The notes: generated by a model from the letters alone, not told the origin. A stretch of DNA of 64,000 nucleotides from an uncultured Pseudomonadota bacterium (GCA_903834835.1 CAILKO010000023.1:62001-126000), one strand, 5' to 3'; shown: positions 55,598 through 64,000, numbered from the stretch's first letter. Numbers and translations: made by a program.

Positions 55598-55619
55598 ATA
55601 GTAACATAAATGTTACTAT
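55598..55619. promoter_or_regulatory. 22-bp palindrome upstream of the FAH-MFS unit
   Basis: Arms ATAGTAAC and GTTACTAT separated by 6 nt. It lies 64 nt before the FAH start and 58 nt past the stop of the upstream acyl-CoA dehydrogenase. TACTAT within the arms could serve as a -10 box. The size and spacing resemble TetR-family operators. Near-identical to 44740-44761 and related to 23201-23236. Confidence 0.7.
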
Positions 55620-55676
55620 TTACCCCGAATTGGCCGGATTTCCCGCCCCCCCCCTCAGCGCAGAGCGGGCGGTGCG

Positions 55677-57497
55677 TCAGACCGCGATCAGCTTGTCGTC
55701 CGCAATGGCCATGATCGTGGACGCACCGCCGACGATCGCATCGCGCAGCCCGCCCGACTGGGTGAGGATGTGCTCCGCGAAAAATCGCGCGGTCGCGATC
55801 TTGGCCTTGAGAAAGTCTGCGTCCGCCCCGCTTTCCCCGAGCTTGCGTTCCGCAACGAGCGCCGAGCGCGCCAGCATCGCGCCGCCCGCGACATGCCCGG
55901 TCAGCATCAGGAACGGCACCGCACCGGCGTACGTGGCACGCGGGTCCTGCTTCGCCGTCGCCACGAAATACTTCAGCGCATCGATCAGCGCCTGCACCCC
56001 GCCAGCGAGGGGACCGCGCAGTGCAACGACATCGGGATTCTTCGCGCCGGCGAGCGCGCTATCCAGCGGCTTCAGGCTTTCCAGCCAGGCGCGCATCGCG
56101 CCGCCCCCGTCGCGCAGCAGCTTGCGTCCGAGCAGGTCGTTTGCCTGGATGCCTGTCGTTCCTTCGTAGATCGTCGTGATGCGCGCATCGCGCAGATGCT
56201 GCGCGGCACCGGTCTCCTCAATGAATCCCATGCCCCCGTGGACCTGAACGCCCAGCGATGCGACCTGCAGCCCGGCCTCGGTGGACCAGCCCTTCACCAC
56301 CGGGATCATCAGATCGACATAGCCCTGTGCCTGCTTGCGGCGGGTCTCGTCCGGATGGAGCCGCGCGATGTCCATCGCCGCGGCAACGTCGTAGGCGAGT
56401 GCGCGCGTCGCCTCGGCCTGGGATTTCATGAGCATCAGCATGCGGCGGATGTCCGGGTGCCGGATGATGGGCACGGTCCGGCCTTCCACGAGATCGCGCC
56501 CCTGCAGCCGCTCCGAGGAGTAGTGCACCGCGCGCTGAAAGGCGCGCTCGGCCAGCGCCACGCCTTCCAGGCCGACCACGAAGCGCGCCGCATTCATCAT
56601 GATGAACATGTATTCGAGGCCGCGGTTCTCCTCGCCCACCACAAAGCCGACCGCGCCTTCGCCCTTGTCGCCATAGAGCATCACCGCCGTCGGGCTGCCG
56701 TGGATGCCGAGCTTGTGCTCGATCGACCCGGCGCGCACGTCGTTGCGGCGCCCCGGCGTGCCGTCTGCCTTCGGCAGGAATTTCGGCACCACGAAGAGCG
56801 AAATCCCCTTCACCCCTTCGGGCGCGTCCGGCGTGCGCGCAAGCACGAGGTGGATGATGTTCTCGGCGACGTCGTGCTCGCCCCAGGTGATGAAGATCTT
56901 CTGGCCGAACAACCGGTAGTGAGCGCCGTTCTCGGCGTCCGTGTGGCGCTCGGCGCGCGTGCGCACCAGTGAAAGATCCGAGCCGGCCTGCGGTTCGGTG
57001 AGATTCATCGTGCCTGTCCAGGTGCCGGCGACCATCTTGCGCAGATAGGTCGTCTTCAGCTGCTCGGAGCCGCGCAGCACAAGCGCTTCGATCGCGCCCT
57101 GGGTCAGCATCGGGCAGAGCGAGAACGCGAGATTCGCGCTCTTCAGCATTTCGAGCACCGGCGTGGAGACGAGCTTCGGGAGGCCCTGCCCGCCCCACTC
57201 CGGCTCGAAGCCGAGTCCGTTCCAGCCGTTCTCGCAGAACTGCCGGTAAGCCTCCTTGAATCCTGGGGAAGTCTTCACGCTGCTGGTCGCCGCATCGTAG
57301 GACGGGCCCTCGCGGTCGCCCACGACGTTCAGCGGATCGAGCACCTCACTCGAAAATTTCGCAGCTTCCTCCAGAATCGCGTCCGCGGTGTCGGGCGTCG
57401 CGTCCTCGCAACCCGGCAGCGATCCAACCTCGGCGAGGCCGATCACGTCCTTCAGGAGGAACTTCATGTCTTTCAGCGGGGCGCTGTAGCTGCTCAT
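55677..57497 (-). CDS. Acyl-CoA dehydrogenase, long (DmdC-like) form
   Basis: 606-residue ACAD with an extra C-terminal domain (after about 480), as in DmdC-type 3-methylmercaptopropionyl-CoA dehydrogenases and related enzymes of unknown substrate. NLTEPQAGSDLS and FITWGEHD contact FAD; IEHKLGIHGSPTAVM and VHGGMGFIEE follow; catalytic Glu is in TTIYEGTTGIQANDLLGRK. Electrons should pass to ETF (60757-62441). ATG at 57497; 76 nt from the dienelactone hydrolase gene. Confidence 0.92.
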   Translation of the reverse strand: MSSYSAPLKDMKFLLKDVIGLAEVGSLPGCEDATPDTADAILEEAAKFSSEVLDPLNVVGDREGPSYDAATSSVKTSPGFKEAYRQFCENGWNGLGFEPEWGGQGLPKLVSTPVLEMLKSANLAFSLCPMLTQGAIEALVLRGSEQLKTTYLRKMVAGTWTGTMNLTEPQAGSDLSLVRTRAERHTDAENGAHYRLFGQKIFITWGEHDVAENIIHLVLARTPDAPEGVKGISLFVVPKFLPKADGTPGRRNDVRAGSIEHKLGIHGSPTAVMLYGDKGEGAVGFVVGEENRGLEYMFIMMNAARFVVGLEGVALAERAFQRAVHYSSERLQGRDLVEGRTVPIIRHPDIRRMLMLMKSQAEATRALAYDVAAAMDIARLHPDETRRKQAQGYVDLMIPVVKGWSTEAGLQVASLGVQVHGGMGFIEETGAAQHLRDARITTIYEGTTGIQANDLLGRKLLRDGGGAMRAWLESLKPLDSALAGAKNPDVVALRGPLAGGVQALIDALKYFVATAKQDPRATYAGAVPFLMLTGHVAGGAMLARSALVAERKLGESGADADFLKAKIATARFFAEHILTQSGGLRDAIVGGASTIMAIADDKLIAV

Positions 57498-57573
57498 GGC
57501 GGATCCAGTGCGAGTTGGCAGACCGCCATTGTAAATGCGCCCAATGCGGCCCGGGCGGCGCCCCGCGCGATGC

Positions 57574-58266
57574 TCAGGCCATGTGGCGCTTCAAAAACCC
57601 CTGTGCGCGCTCCCAGGCCAGCTGCGAGGACACATCCTTAAGATCCGGCCTGAAGAAGGCATGCCCCGCCTCGGCATAGCGATGCACCTCGGCCTGACTG
57701 GCCGCGCCGAGCACCGCCTTCACCTTCTCCACCGACTCGGTGGTGATGAAGTGATCCTGGTCGCCATAGTGGAGCTGCAGCGCTGCCCCGGTTCCGCCCA
57801 GCACGGCCGCCTCGTTCTCGAGGCCGAAGCCGTAGAAGCCGATGCCCGCATCCGCATCGCCGCTTGCCGCAGCAAGCGCCGCGAGCCGGCCGCCAAGACA
57901 GAACCCCACCACGCAGACCTTGCGCGCACCATCGGCGCGCAGCCGCTCGATCAGCTCCTTGATATCCGCCCTGCCCTTCGCCTCGTTGAAGGTTTTCGCC
58001 AAGCCCATCGCGCGTTTCACCTCTTCCTCGGAGTAGCCGAGCTGGATATTGCGCTCGTCGCGCCAGAACATGTCCGGCGCCGCCGCGACGTAGCCTTCGC
58101 GCGCGAACATGTCGCAATAGGCCTTGATCTTCTTCGTGACGCCAAAGATTTCCTGGATCACGACCACAGCATTGCCGTTCGGGGTCGCCGGTCGCGACAG
58201 GGCTGCATCGAAGCTGCCATCCGCGGTGCTGACGGAAATGCTGCTGCTCTCTGTACTCGTGGACAT
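57574..58266 (-). CDS. Dienelactone hydrolase family protein
   Basis: 230-residue alpha/beta hydrolase. The nucleophile is Cys in VVGFCLGGRLA, Asp in HYGDQDHFI, His in AGHAFFRPD: the Cys-Asp-His triad of dienelactone hydrolases (carboxymethylenebutenolidase). No chlorocatechol genes are nearby, so the substrate may be another lactone or ester. ATG following repeated AAGG/AGGAG purine tracts. Confidence 0.9.
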   Translation of the reverse strand: MSTSTESSSISVSTADGSFDAALSRPATPNGNAVVVIQEIFGVTKKIKAYCDMFAREGYVAAAPDMFWRDERNIQLGYSEEEVKRAMGLAKTFNEAKGRADIKELIERLRADGARKVCVVGFCLGGRLAALAAASGDADAGIGFYGFGLENEAAVLGGTGAALQLHYGDQDHFITTESVEKVKAVLGAASQAEVHRYAEAGHAFFRPDLKDVSSQLAWERAQGFLKRHMA

Positions 58267-58309
58267 CCTTGCCTTGCTCCTTGCGGTTGTTGTCGAGGCC
58301 GGAGGGCCT

Positions 58310-59296
58310 TCAGTCTATTTTCATGCCGCTTTCGCGTACCAGCCTGCCGTACATTTCGATTTCAGCACGCATGCGCTCGCCGTACTGCTCGGGTGTGCTC
58401 CACTGCGGATGCAGCCCCTGCTTGGCGTAGGTGTCGATCACCTCGGACGACACGAGCGCCTCGCGTATCGATGCATTCAGGCGGTCGATCAGCGCGCGCG
58501 GTGTTCCCGCCGGGACGAGATATCCGGCGCTGGGCCGCACCTCGTAGTCCGGGAGTCCGCTCTCGGCGACCGTCGGTACGTCCGGAAGCGCCGGGGCGCG
58601 CACCTTCTGCGTGGTCGCGAGCACGCGGATCTTGCCCGAGTTGAGATGCGGCAGCACTGTCGAGAGCCCCGCGATGACGACCGGAATCTCTCCGGAGATC
58701 AGCGCCGGCACCGCCTGCGCGACCCCCTTGTACGGAATGTGCACCATGTTCGCGCCCGTCATCAGGCGGAACATCTCCATCCCGAGATGATGCGGCGAGC
58801 CGTTGCCGATCGAACCGAAGTTGGTGCCCGGATGGGACTTGGCATAGTCGATGAATTCGCGCATCGACTTAACCGGAACCGAAGCATTGACCACGACATA
58901 CAGCGCGGTCAGGTAGCCGAGCGAAACCGGCGCGAAATCCTTCAGCGGATCGTAAGGAAGCTTCTCATACATGGCGCGATTGATCGCCATCGTCCCGGAA
59001 TCGCTGCAGAGTATGGTGTAGCCGTCCGGCGCCGCCCTTGCGCCGAGTTCGCTCGCCAGCACGCCCGCGCTCCCCGGTCGGTTCTCGATCACCACCGACT
59101 GCCCGAGCTTGTCCTGCATCGATTTTCCGACCAGGCGCGACGTGACATCCGGGCCGCCGCCCGCGCCGTAAGGCACGATCATGCGTATCGGTCGCGTCGG
59201 AAACTGCTGAGCGAGAGCTCCGCCCGTGAGCGCAAGCGCGGCGCCAAGCAGCACCATGCGTGACGTCTTCCATCTCCCCTGCTTCCGATCCGGCAT
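58310..59296 (-). CDS. Tripartite tricarboxylate transporter (Bug) receptor
   Basis: 328 residues from the ATG at 59296, chosen for its AGGAGG ribosome-binding site 6 nt upstream (in-frame starts at 59317 and 59335 lack one). Signal peptide to about GGALAQ, then FPTRPIRMIVPYGAGGGPDV, the PGSAG loop, PDGYTILCSDSG and IPYKGVAQAVPA. Close paralogue of 38816-39793. No TctAB genes. It sits between an acyl-CoA dehydrogenase and a dienelactone hydrolase on the same strand, so it may bind the acid these enzymes degrade. Confidence 0.92.
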   Translation of the reverse strand: MPDRKQGRWKTSRMVLLGAALALTGGALAQQFPTRPIRMIVPYGAGGGPDVTSRLVGKSMQDKLGQSVVIENRPGSAGVLASELGARAAPDGYTILCSDSGTMAINRAMYEKLPYDPLKDFAPVSLGYLTALYVVVNASVPVKSMREFIDYAKSHPGTNFGSIGNGSPHHLGMEMFRLMTGANMVHIPYKGVAQAVPALISGEIPVVIAGLSTVLPHLNSGKIRVLATTQKVRAPALPDVPTVAESGLPDYEVRPSAGYLVPAGTPRALIDRLNASIREALVSSEVIDTYAKQGLHPQWSTPEQYGERMRAEIEMYGRLVRESGMKID

Positions 59297-59341
59297 CGGC
59301 CCCTCCTGGACAGTCATCACACCCTGCGGACACACAAGGCT

Positions 59342-60532
59342 CTAGGGCTTGTAGTTCCCAAGGATCATTTCGCGTGCAATGGAATTGCGGTGAATTTCCG
59401 TGGTGCCGTAGCCGATCGCGAACCCGCGCACGTCGCGGTAGTAGCGCTCGAACGGGAACTCGTTCGAAAGACCATATGCACCGCAGACCTGGATCGCGGA
59501 ATTGGTGACGCGCTGGGACATCTCGTTTACATAGACCTTGGCGACTGAAGCGTCCATCGGCGTCAACTGGCCCGCGGCAGCCTTGCGTGCCGCGGCGTAG
59601 AGCAGCGTGCGGCCGGCCTCGAGGTCGATCGCCATGTCGGCGAGCTTCCACTGCAGACCCTGGAACTCCGTCAGCGCGCGACCGAACTGCTTGCGCTCGC
59701 GCGTGTAGGCAAGCGCGTCTTCCAGCGCGGCCGACGCAACACCGAGACAGATCGAAGGGTTGCCGACCACCCGGTCGTCATCCAGGATTTCGAACAGCTT
59801 GCGCATCCCGCCTGCGGGGATGATCACGTTCTCCGCCGGCACCCTGCAATCCTCGAAGTAAAGCGGCGCCATGCCCGTCGCATGCAGGCCGATCAGGTCA
59901 AGGTGCTTGCCGACTTCGAACCCCGGCGTGCCACGCTCGATCATGATCGCGCCGACGCCTTTCATGCCCGGCGTCGGATCGAGGCGCACCAGAACCAGAA
60001 ACACATCCGCGAGCTGGGCGCCCGAGCACCACATCTTCGACCCGTTGATCACGTATTCGTTGCCGTCGCGAATCGCCTTCGTCTGCACGTTGCCGACGTC
60101 CGACCCCGCATTCGGCTCGGACATCGACCAGGCCGCGAACAGTTCGCCCTTGGCCATCTTGGGCAGGAATTTCTTCTTCAGCGCGTCTGTGCCCACCGCT
60201 GCGATGACCCGCGGGGTCGGTCCGCCGCCGGTGCCGCCCATCAGCATCGCGGTGTTCGCGCAGGCGCGGGATACCTCCTCCATGATGAGCATCAGCTCGA
60301 ATACGCCAAGACCGAGCCCGCCGTATTCCTCGGGTATCGCGACGCCTGCAAAACCGTTGTCGGCCAGCACCTTGATGTTCTCGACCGGTGGCCTGTATTC
60401 GCGGTCCGCGGCAGCGGCGCCCGGTTTGAAATGTTCCTGGGCGATCTTGCGGATCGAGTCACGGATCATCTGTTCCTGTTCGGACAAGGCAAGGGGGTTG
60501 ATTTTCGTCTCCTTGAAAGGTGATGCCTGCAC
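59342..60532 (-). CDS. Acyl-CoA dehydrogenase
   Basis: 396 residues, GTG start. WSMSEPNAGSDVGNVQT and MWCSGAQLADVF bind FAD; ALAYTRERKQFG and YGLSNEFPFERYYRDVR are signature regions. At the site of the usual catalytic Glu (YEGT) it reads IGYGTTEIHRN, so the base must lie elsewhere, as in isovaleryl- or long-chain-type dehydrogenases. It lies 45 nt upstream of the Bug receptor and probably shares its transcript. Confidence 0.92.
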   Translation of the reverse strand: MQASPFKETKINPLALSEQEQMIRDSIRKIAQEHFKPGAAAADREYRPPVENIKVLADNGFAGVAIPEEYGGLGLGVFELMLIMEEVSRACANTAMLMGGTGGGPTPRVIAAVGTDALKKKFLPKMAKGELFAAWSMSEPNAGSDVGNVQTKAIRDGNEYVINGSKMWCSGAQLADVFLVLVRLDPTPGMKGVGAIMIERGTPGFEVGKHLDLIGLHATGMAPLYFEDCRVPAENVIIPAGGMRKLFEILDDDRVVGNPSICLGVASAALEDALAYTRERKQFGRALTEFQGLQWKLADMAIDLEAGRTLLYAAARKAAAGQLTPMDASVAKVYVNEMSQRVTNSAIQVCGAYGLSNEFPFERYYRDVRGFAIGYGTTEIHRNSIAREMILGNYKP

Positions 60533-60699
60533 GCTTGTTCGTCAGGTGCGTGCACGCAATTCGGGTCGCGCACGGCCGGCGCAAGCGGGCAGGCTGCTAA
60601 AGGCCGGCAGCATTGTGCCCGCACTTCCCCGGTGGCGTACCGCCTGTTTCGCAACCGACGACCCGCGCCGTCCTCCCGGTCACCGGTCCCGCGCACGCA

Positions 60700-60728
60700 G
60701 GAACAAGAACGGCGCCCGCAGGCGCCGT
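60700..60728 (-). terminator. Terminator-like hairpin after etfA
   Basis: Arms ACGGCGCC (60709-60716) and GGCGCCGT (60721-60728) with a 4-nt loop. On the minus strand it is followed by TTCTTGTTCC, a moderately T-rich tail, 29 nt beyond the etfA stop. Confidence 0.65.
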
Positions 60729-60756
60729 CTCTTCTCGTCCGACTCCGGGACCCGCG

Positions 60757-61692
60757 CTACTTGTTCAGTTCCTCGACCACCTGGGGGACAAGCTGGAACA
60801 GGTCTCCCACCAGGCCGTAGTCAGCCACCTGGAAGATCGGGGCCTCCTCGTCCTTGTTGATCGCAACGATGACCTTGCTGTCCTTCATGCCCGCGAGGTG
60901 CTGGATCGCGCCCGAAATGCCGATGGCGATATAGAGGTCAGGGGCTACGATCTTGCCCGTCTGCCCGACCTGCCAGTCGTTCGGCACATAGCCTGCGTCC
61001 ACTGCGGCGCGAGAGGCGCCCATTGCGGCACCGAGCTTGTCGGCAAGCGGCTCGAGCAGCTTGAATGCCTCGCCCGAACCCATTCCGCGCCCGCCCGAGA
61101 CGACAATCCGGGCCGACGTCAGTTCGGGGCGTTCGGATTTGGAGACTTCGCGCCCCACAAACGTTGAGAGGCCGCTGTCAGCCGGCGCCACCACACTCTC
61201 GATCACGGCCGAACCGCCTTCGGCCGACACCGCGTCGAAACCGGTTGTGCGCACCGTGATGACCTTGATGGCATCGCTCGACTGGACCGTCGCGAGCGCA
61301 TTGCCCGCATAGATCGGCCGCACAAAGGTATCCGGCGATTCGACAGAGACGATCTCGGAGATCTGCTGCGAATCGAGCAGCGCTGCCGCACGCGGCATCA
61401 CGTCCTTGCCGTTCGAGGTCGCAGGCGCGAGCACGTGGCTGTAGGATTTCGCGAGGCCGACGATCAGCGCGGCCACGTTCTCCGCGAGAAACTCGCCGAG
61501 CTGCGGCGCATCGGCATGCAGCACCTTCGACACACCGGCAATTCTTGTCGCCGCCTGAGCCGCACCGGCGGCGTTGTGGCCGGCAACGAGAACATGAATC
61601 TCGCCACCGATCTTCGCGGCGGCCGCCACCGTGCAGAGCGTCGCCTGCTTGATGCCGGCGCCGTCGTGTTCCGCTATGACGAGTAGAGCCAT
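60757..61692 (-). CDS. etfA: Electron transfer flavoprotein subunit alpha
   Basis: Carries FAD and passes electrons from acyl-CoA dehydrogenases to ETF:quinone oxidoreductase. 311 residues. The C-terminal FAD domain shows [60 protein letters not shown] and [10 protein letters not shown]. The ATG shares one base with the etfB stop (TGATG). Confidence 0.97.
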   Translation of the reverse strand: MALLVIAEHDGAGIKQATLCTVAAAAKIGGEIHVLVAGHNAAGAAQAATRIAGVSKVLHADAPQLGEFLAENVAALIVGLAKSYSHVLAPATSNGKDVMPRAAALLDSQQISEIVSVESPDTFVRPIYAGNALATVQSSDAIKVITVRTTGFDAVSAEGGSAVIESVVAPADSGLSTFVGREVSKSERPELTSARIVVSGGRGMGSGEAFKLLEPLADKLGAAMGASRAAVDAGYVPNDWQVGQTGKIVAPDLYIAIGISGAIQHLAGMKDSKVIVAINKDEEAPIFQVADYGLVGDLFQLVPQVVEELNK

Positions 61693-62441
61693 CAGATCAC
61701 CTTCGCTTCGTTACGCAGTTTGTCGACCAGCGCCGCCGCATCCGCCACCTTCGCACCAGCCTTGCGCTTGGACGGTTCCACGACCTTCAGCGTCTTCAGG
61801 CGCGGTTTTACGTCCACGCCGAGCGCTTCGGGTGTCAGCGTGTCCAGCGGCTTCTTCTTGGCCTTCATGATGTTCGGCAGGGTCACGTAGCGCGGCTCGT
61901 TCAGCCGCAGATCCGTCGTGATGATCGCCGGCAGGCTGATCCGGATGGTCGCCAGGCCACCATCGACTTCCCGCGTGACCTCGGCCTTGCCGTCGGCAAT
62001 CTTCAGCTTGGAGGCGAAGGTCGCCTGGGACCAGCCGGTCAGCGCAGCCAGCATCTGGCCCGTCTGGTTGGAATCGTCGTCGATCGCCTGCTTGCCGACG
62101 ATGAAGATCTGCGGCGCTTCCTTGTCGGCCACCGCTTTCAGGAGCTTCGATACCGCGAGCGGCTGGAGTTCCTCGTCCGTCTGCACGAGGATCGCGCGGT
62201 CGGCACCGAGCGCGAGCGCGGTGCGCAGCGTTTCCTGGCAGGCCAAAGGTCCGCAGGACACTGCGACCACCTCGGTGACTGTCCCGGCTTCCCTGAGGCG
62301 CAAGGCCTCCTCGACCGCAATCTCGTCGAAGGGGTTCATGGACATCTTGACGTTCGCGGTCTCCACGCCGGTGCCGTCGGACTTGACGCGGACCTTGACG
62401 TTGTAATCGACCACCCGTTTGATGCTGACGAGAGCTTTCAT
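61692..62441 (-). CDS. etfB: Electron transfer flavoprotein subunit beta
   Basis: AMP-binding subunit of ETF. 249 residues. [16 protein letters not shown] at the start; [33 protein letters not shown]; and the dehydrogenase-recognition region around [18 protein letters not shown]. Co-transcribed with etfA. The gene lies with two acyl-CoA dehydrogenases in the preceding 7 kb, its natural electron donors. Confidence 0.97.
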   Translation of the reverse strand: MKALVSIKRVVDYNVKVRVKSDGTGVETANVKMSMNPFDEIAVEEALRLREAGTVTEVVAVSCGPLACQETLRTALALGADRAILVQTDEELQPLAVSKLLKAVADKEAPQIFIVGKQAIDDDSNQTGQMLAALTGWSQATFASKLKIADGKAEVTREVDGGLATIRISLPAIITTDLRLNEPRYVTLPNIMKAKKKPLDTLTPEALGVDVKPRLKTLKVVEPSKRKAGAKVADAAALVDKLRNEAKVI

Positions 62442-62549
62442 GGGGAGAGCAGTATCGTGTAAAGCGCTGAATTATAAAGGACGAGCACGCTGCGGATGGT
62501 CCGGGGCTCGCATGGCGGAACAAGCCAGAGCCGCTCGCCTGCCGTTCGC

Positions 62550-63344
62550 CTACTTCGGCGCCGGCGGGGGACGCTTCTCGATGAACGCAGCCATGCCTTC
62601 GCGGCCCTCTTCGGTCAGAAAGCTCTGCGTGATGATCCCGCTTGCAAGCGCGTACGCGCGCTCGAGACCCAGATCGAGCTGCTGGTAAAAGGCGCGCTTG
62701 CCCGCCGCGATCGTGTCGCGAGGCTTGGCCGCGATCTGCGCGGCAAGCTTCGCCACTTCCGCGTCCAGCTGGTCTGCCGGGACCACGCGGTTGACGAGAC
62801 CCCATTCGCGTGCGGTCACGGCATCGATGAGATCGCCCGTGAGCAGCATCTCCATCGCACGCTTGCGCAGCATGTTGCGACCGATCGCCACACCTGGCGT
62901 CGAGCAGAAGAAACCCCAGTTCACGCCCGGTGTCGTGAATTTCCCCGTCTCGGATGCGACCGCGAGATCGCACTGGGCCACGAGCTGGCAGCCGGCGGCC
63001 GCCGCGGCGCCCTGTATCCGCGCGATAACGGGCTGGGGCAGATTGGCGATACTCGTCATCATGCGCGCGCACTGTTCGAACAACCGCGCGACTTCCGCCT
63101 GGCCGGGAAGGTCGCGGATCTCCTTCAGGTCATGGCCGGCGCAGAAGCCTCGTCCGGCACCGGAGAGCACGACCACCCGTATGCTCCGATCATTCGCAAG
63201 CGCATCGAAGGCCTGCTGCAGCGCCGCGATCATGGCGCTCGTCAGCAGGTTCATCTGCTGCGGGCGGTTCATCGTAAGCCAGGCAATGCCGTCGCGATCT
63301 TCCCGCAGCACGGCCGCTTCGGCATCCTTGGGCAGGGCACTCAT
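62550..63344 (-). CDS. Enoyl-CoA hydratase/isomerase family protein (ECHDC3-like)
   Basis: 264-residue crotonase-fold protein. The CoA-binding loop SGAGRGFCAGHDLKEI and oxyanion stretch QGAAAAAGCQLVAQCDLAVA are clear. The two glutamates of classical hydratases are replaced: Gln120 (GCQL) and Gly140 (TTPGVNWGFF). This pattern belongs to the ECHDC3-like branch, whose reaction is not established. 49 nt from the next ligase gene, so it probably shares its transcript. Confidence 0.88.
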   Translation of the reverse strand: MSALPKDAEAAVLREDRDGIAWLTMNRPQQMNLLTSAMIAALQQAFDALANDRSIRVVVLSGAGRGFCAGHDLKEIRDLPGQAEVARLFEQCARMMTSIANLPQPVIARIQGAAAAAGCQLVAQCDLAVASETGKFTTPGVNWGFFCSTPGVAIGRNMLRKRAMEMLLTGDLIDAVTAREWGLVNRVVPADQLDAEVAKLAAQIAAKPRDTIAAGKRAFYQQLDLGLERAYALASGIITQSFLTEEGREGMAAFIEKRPPPAPK

Positions 63345-63392
63345 GTCTGTTCTCCCGGTTGTGTCATTGCAGTCAATGTCATTGATTGTTGC

Positions 63393-64000
63393 TCAGGTGT
63401 CTATGGCGGCGGCAGAGCTGGCCTGCTCGCGCAACACGAACTTCTGTATCTTTCCCGTAGAGGTCTTCGGAAGATCGCCGAAAACGATGCTGCGCGGCGC
63501 CTTGAAATGCGCGAGGTGCGCCCGGCAATGGGCAACGAGTTCGGATTCCGAGACCCGCGCGCCCGGGCGCAACTCCACAAAGGCGCATGGCGTCTCGCCC
63601 CACTTGGGATCGGGCTTTGCCACCACGGCTGCCGCCATCACTGCGGGGTGACGGTAGAGCACATCTTCGATTTCGATGGAGGAGATATTCTCGCCACCGG
63701 AAATGATGATGTCCTTCGACCGGTCCTTGATCTTCACATAGCCGTCGGGATGCATCACCGCAAGATCCCCGGAATGGAACCAGCCACCCGCAAAGGCCTG
63801 CTCCGTGGCCGCGGGATTCTTCAGATAGCCCTTCATCGTGATGTTTCCGCGGAACATGATTTCGCCCATGGTCTCGCCGTCCGCTGGCACAGGCTGCATG
63901 GTCTCGGGATCCATCACCGCGAGGCCCTCCTCCATCAGGTAACGCACGCCTTGCCGCCCGTTCAGGCGTGCGCGCTCCTCGATCGGGAGCTCGTCCCAGG
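63393..64000 (-). CDS. Acyl-CoA synthetase, C-terminal part (cut by window end)
   Basis: Last 200 or so residues of an AMP-dependent acyl-CoA ligase; the N-terminal two thirds lie beyond the window. Visible: RQGVRYLMEEGLAVMDPETM, GWFHSGDLAVMHPDGYVKIKD (A7/A8), GGENISSIEIEDVLYRHPAV, and the catalytic lysine in PKTSTGKIQKFVLRE. The pattern resembles DmdB-type and medium-chain ligases. It would feed the dehydrogenases downstream in the same block. Confidence 0.93.
   Translation of the reverse strand, partial: WDELPIEERARLNGRQGVRYLMEEGLAVMDPETMQPVPADGETMGEIMFRGNITMKGYLKNPAATEQAFAGGWFHSGDLAVMHPDGYVKIKDRSKDIIISGGENISSIEIEDVLYRHPAVMAAAVVAKPDPKWGETPCAFVELRPGARVSESELVAHCRAHLAHFKAPRSIVFGDLPKTSTGKIQKFVLREQASSAAAIDT

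Overview
The window is a contiguous piece of a high-GC betaproteobacterial chromosome, most likely order Burkholderiales. The evidence is gene order and content: the block yceD-rpmF-plsX-fabHDG-acpP-fabF, then a DegQ/MucD protease, glutaredoxin, lepA-lepB-DUF4845-rnc-era-recO-pdxJ-acpS, facing maf, an RsmI-like methyltransferase, sppA, a Rieske protein, a HAD phosphatase and rluC, with rne next. Three solitary tripartite-tricarboxylate (Bug-type) periplasmic receptors point the same way. I saw no IS element, integrase, phage gene or CRISPR array.

Region 1 (1-14.7 kb, minus strand) is one dense housekeeping superoperon for fatty-acid synthesis, envelope protein handling, RNA/ribosome maturation, recombination and PLP synthesis. 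Many genes share stop/start bases. A near-consensus sigma-70 promoter (14678-14706) heads it. A hairpin with a T-tract (6372-6404) interrupts it 14 nt before lepA. The usual rpoE-rseA-rseB genes before the protease are absent; a YgfX-like membrane protein sits there.

Region 2 (14.7-28.2 kb) holds maf, a methyltransferase, an inserted amidohydrolase, sppA, Rieske, HAD and rluC, then rne with a 409-nt leader ending in a perfect palindrome that covers its own ribosome-binding site. After these come a low-molecular-weight phosphatase, uvrB, an aromatic/aspartate aminotransferase, rlpA and tRNA-Asn(GTT) with its promoter.

Region 3 (28.2-46.4 kb) is accessory and mostly short units on both strands: a FAD oxidoreductase, an FMN reductase, a DUF1003 membrane protein with an 18-codon upstream ORF, amidohydrolases, a SnoaL-like protein, an F420/FMN luciferase-family enzyme, a glycosyltransferase overlapping a PIG-L deacetylase tail to tail, two Bug receptors around an AMP-ligase, SRAP, a macro-TSUP-macro-cupin run and an acyl-CoA ligase.

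Region 4 (46.4-64 kb) is acyl-CoA centred: the fused isobutyryl-CoA mutase IcmF; a luciferase-like/SMP-30/old-yellow-enzyme trio; an MFS transporter and FAH hydrolase; two acyl-CoA dehydrogenases, a dienelactone hydrolase and a third Bug receptor; etfBA; a crotonase lacking both canonical glutamates; and an acyl-CoA ligase cut by the window end. ETF would take electrons from the dehydrogenases. Overall this reads as degradation of branched, cyclic or otherwise unusual carboxylic acids (inference).

The most unusual signals are the rne palindrome, a palindrome with arms ATAGTAAC/GTTACTAT and a 6-nt spacer found three times, the hairpin before lepA, a TARG1-like macrodomain without its catalytic residues, and the missing sigma-E genes.
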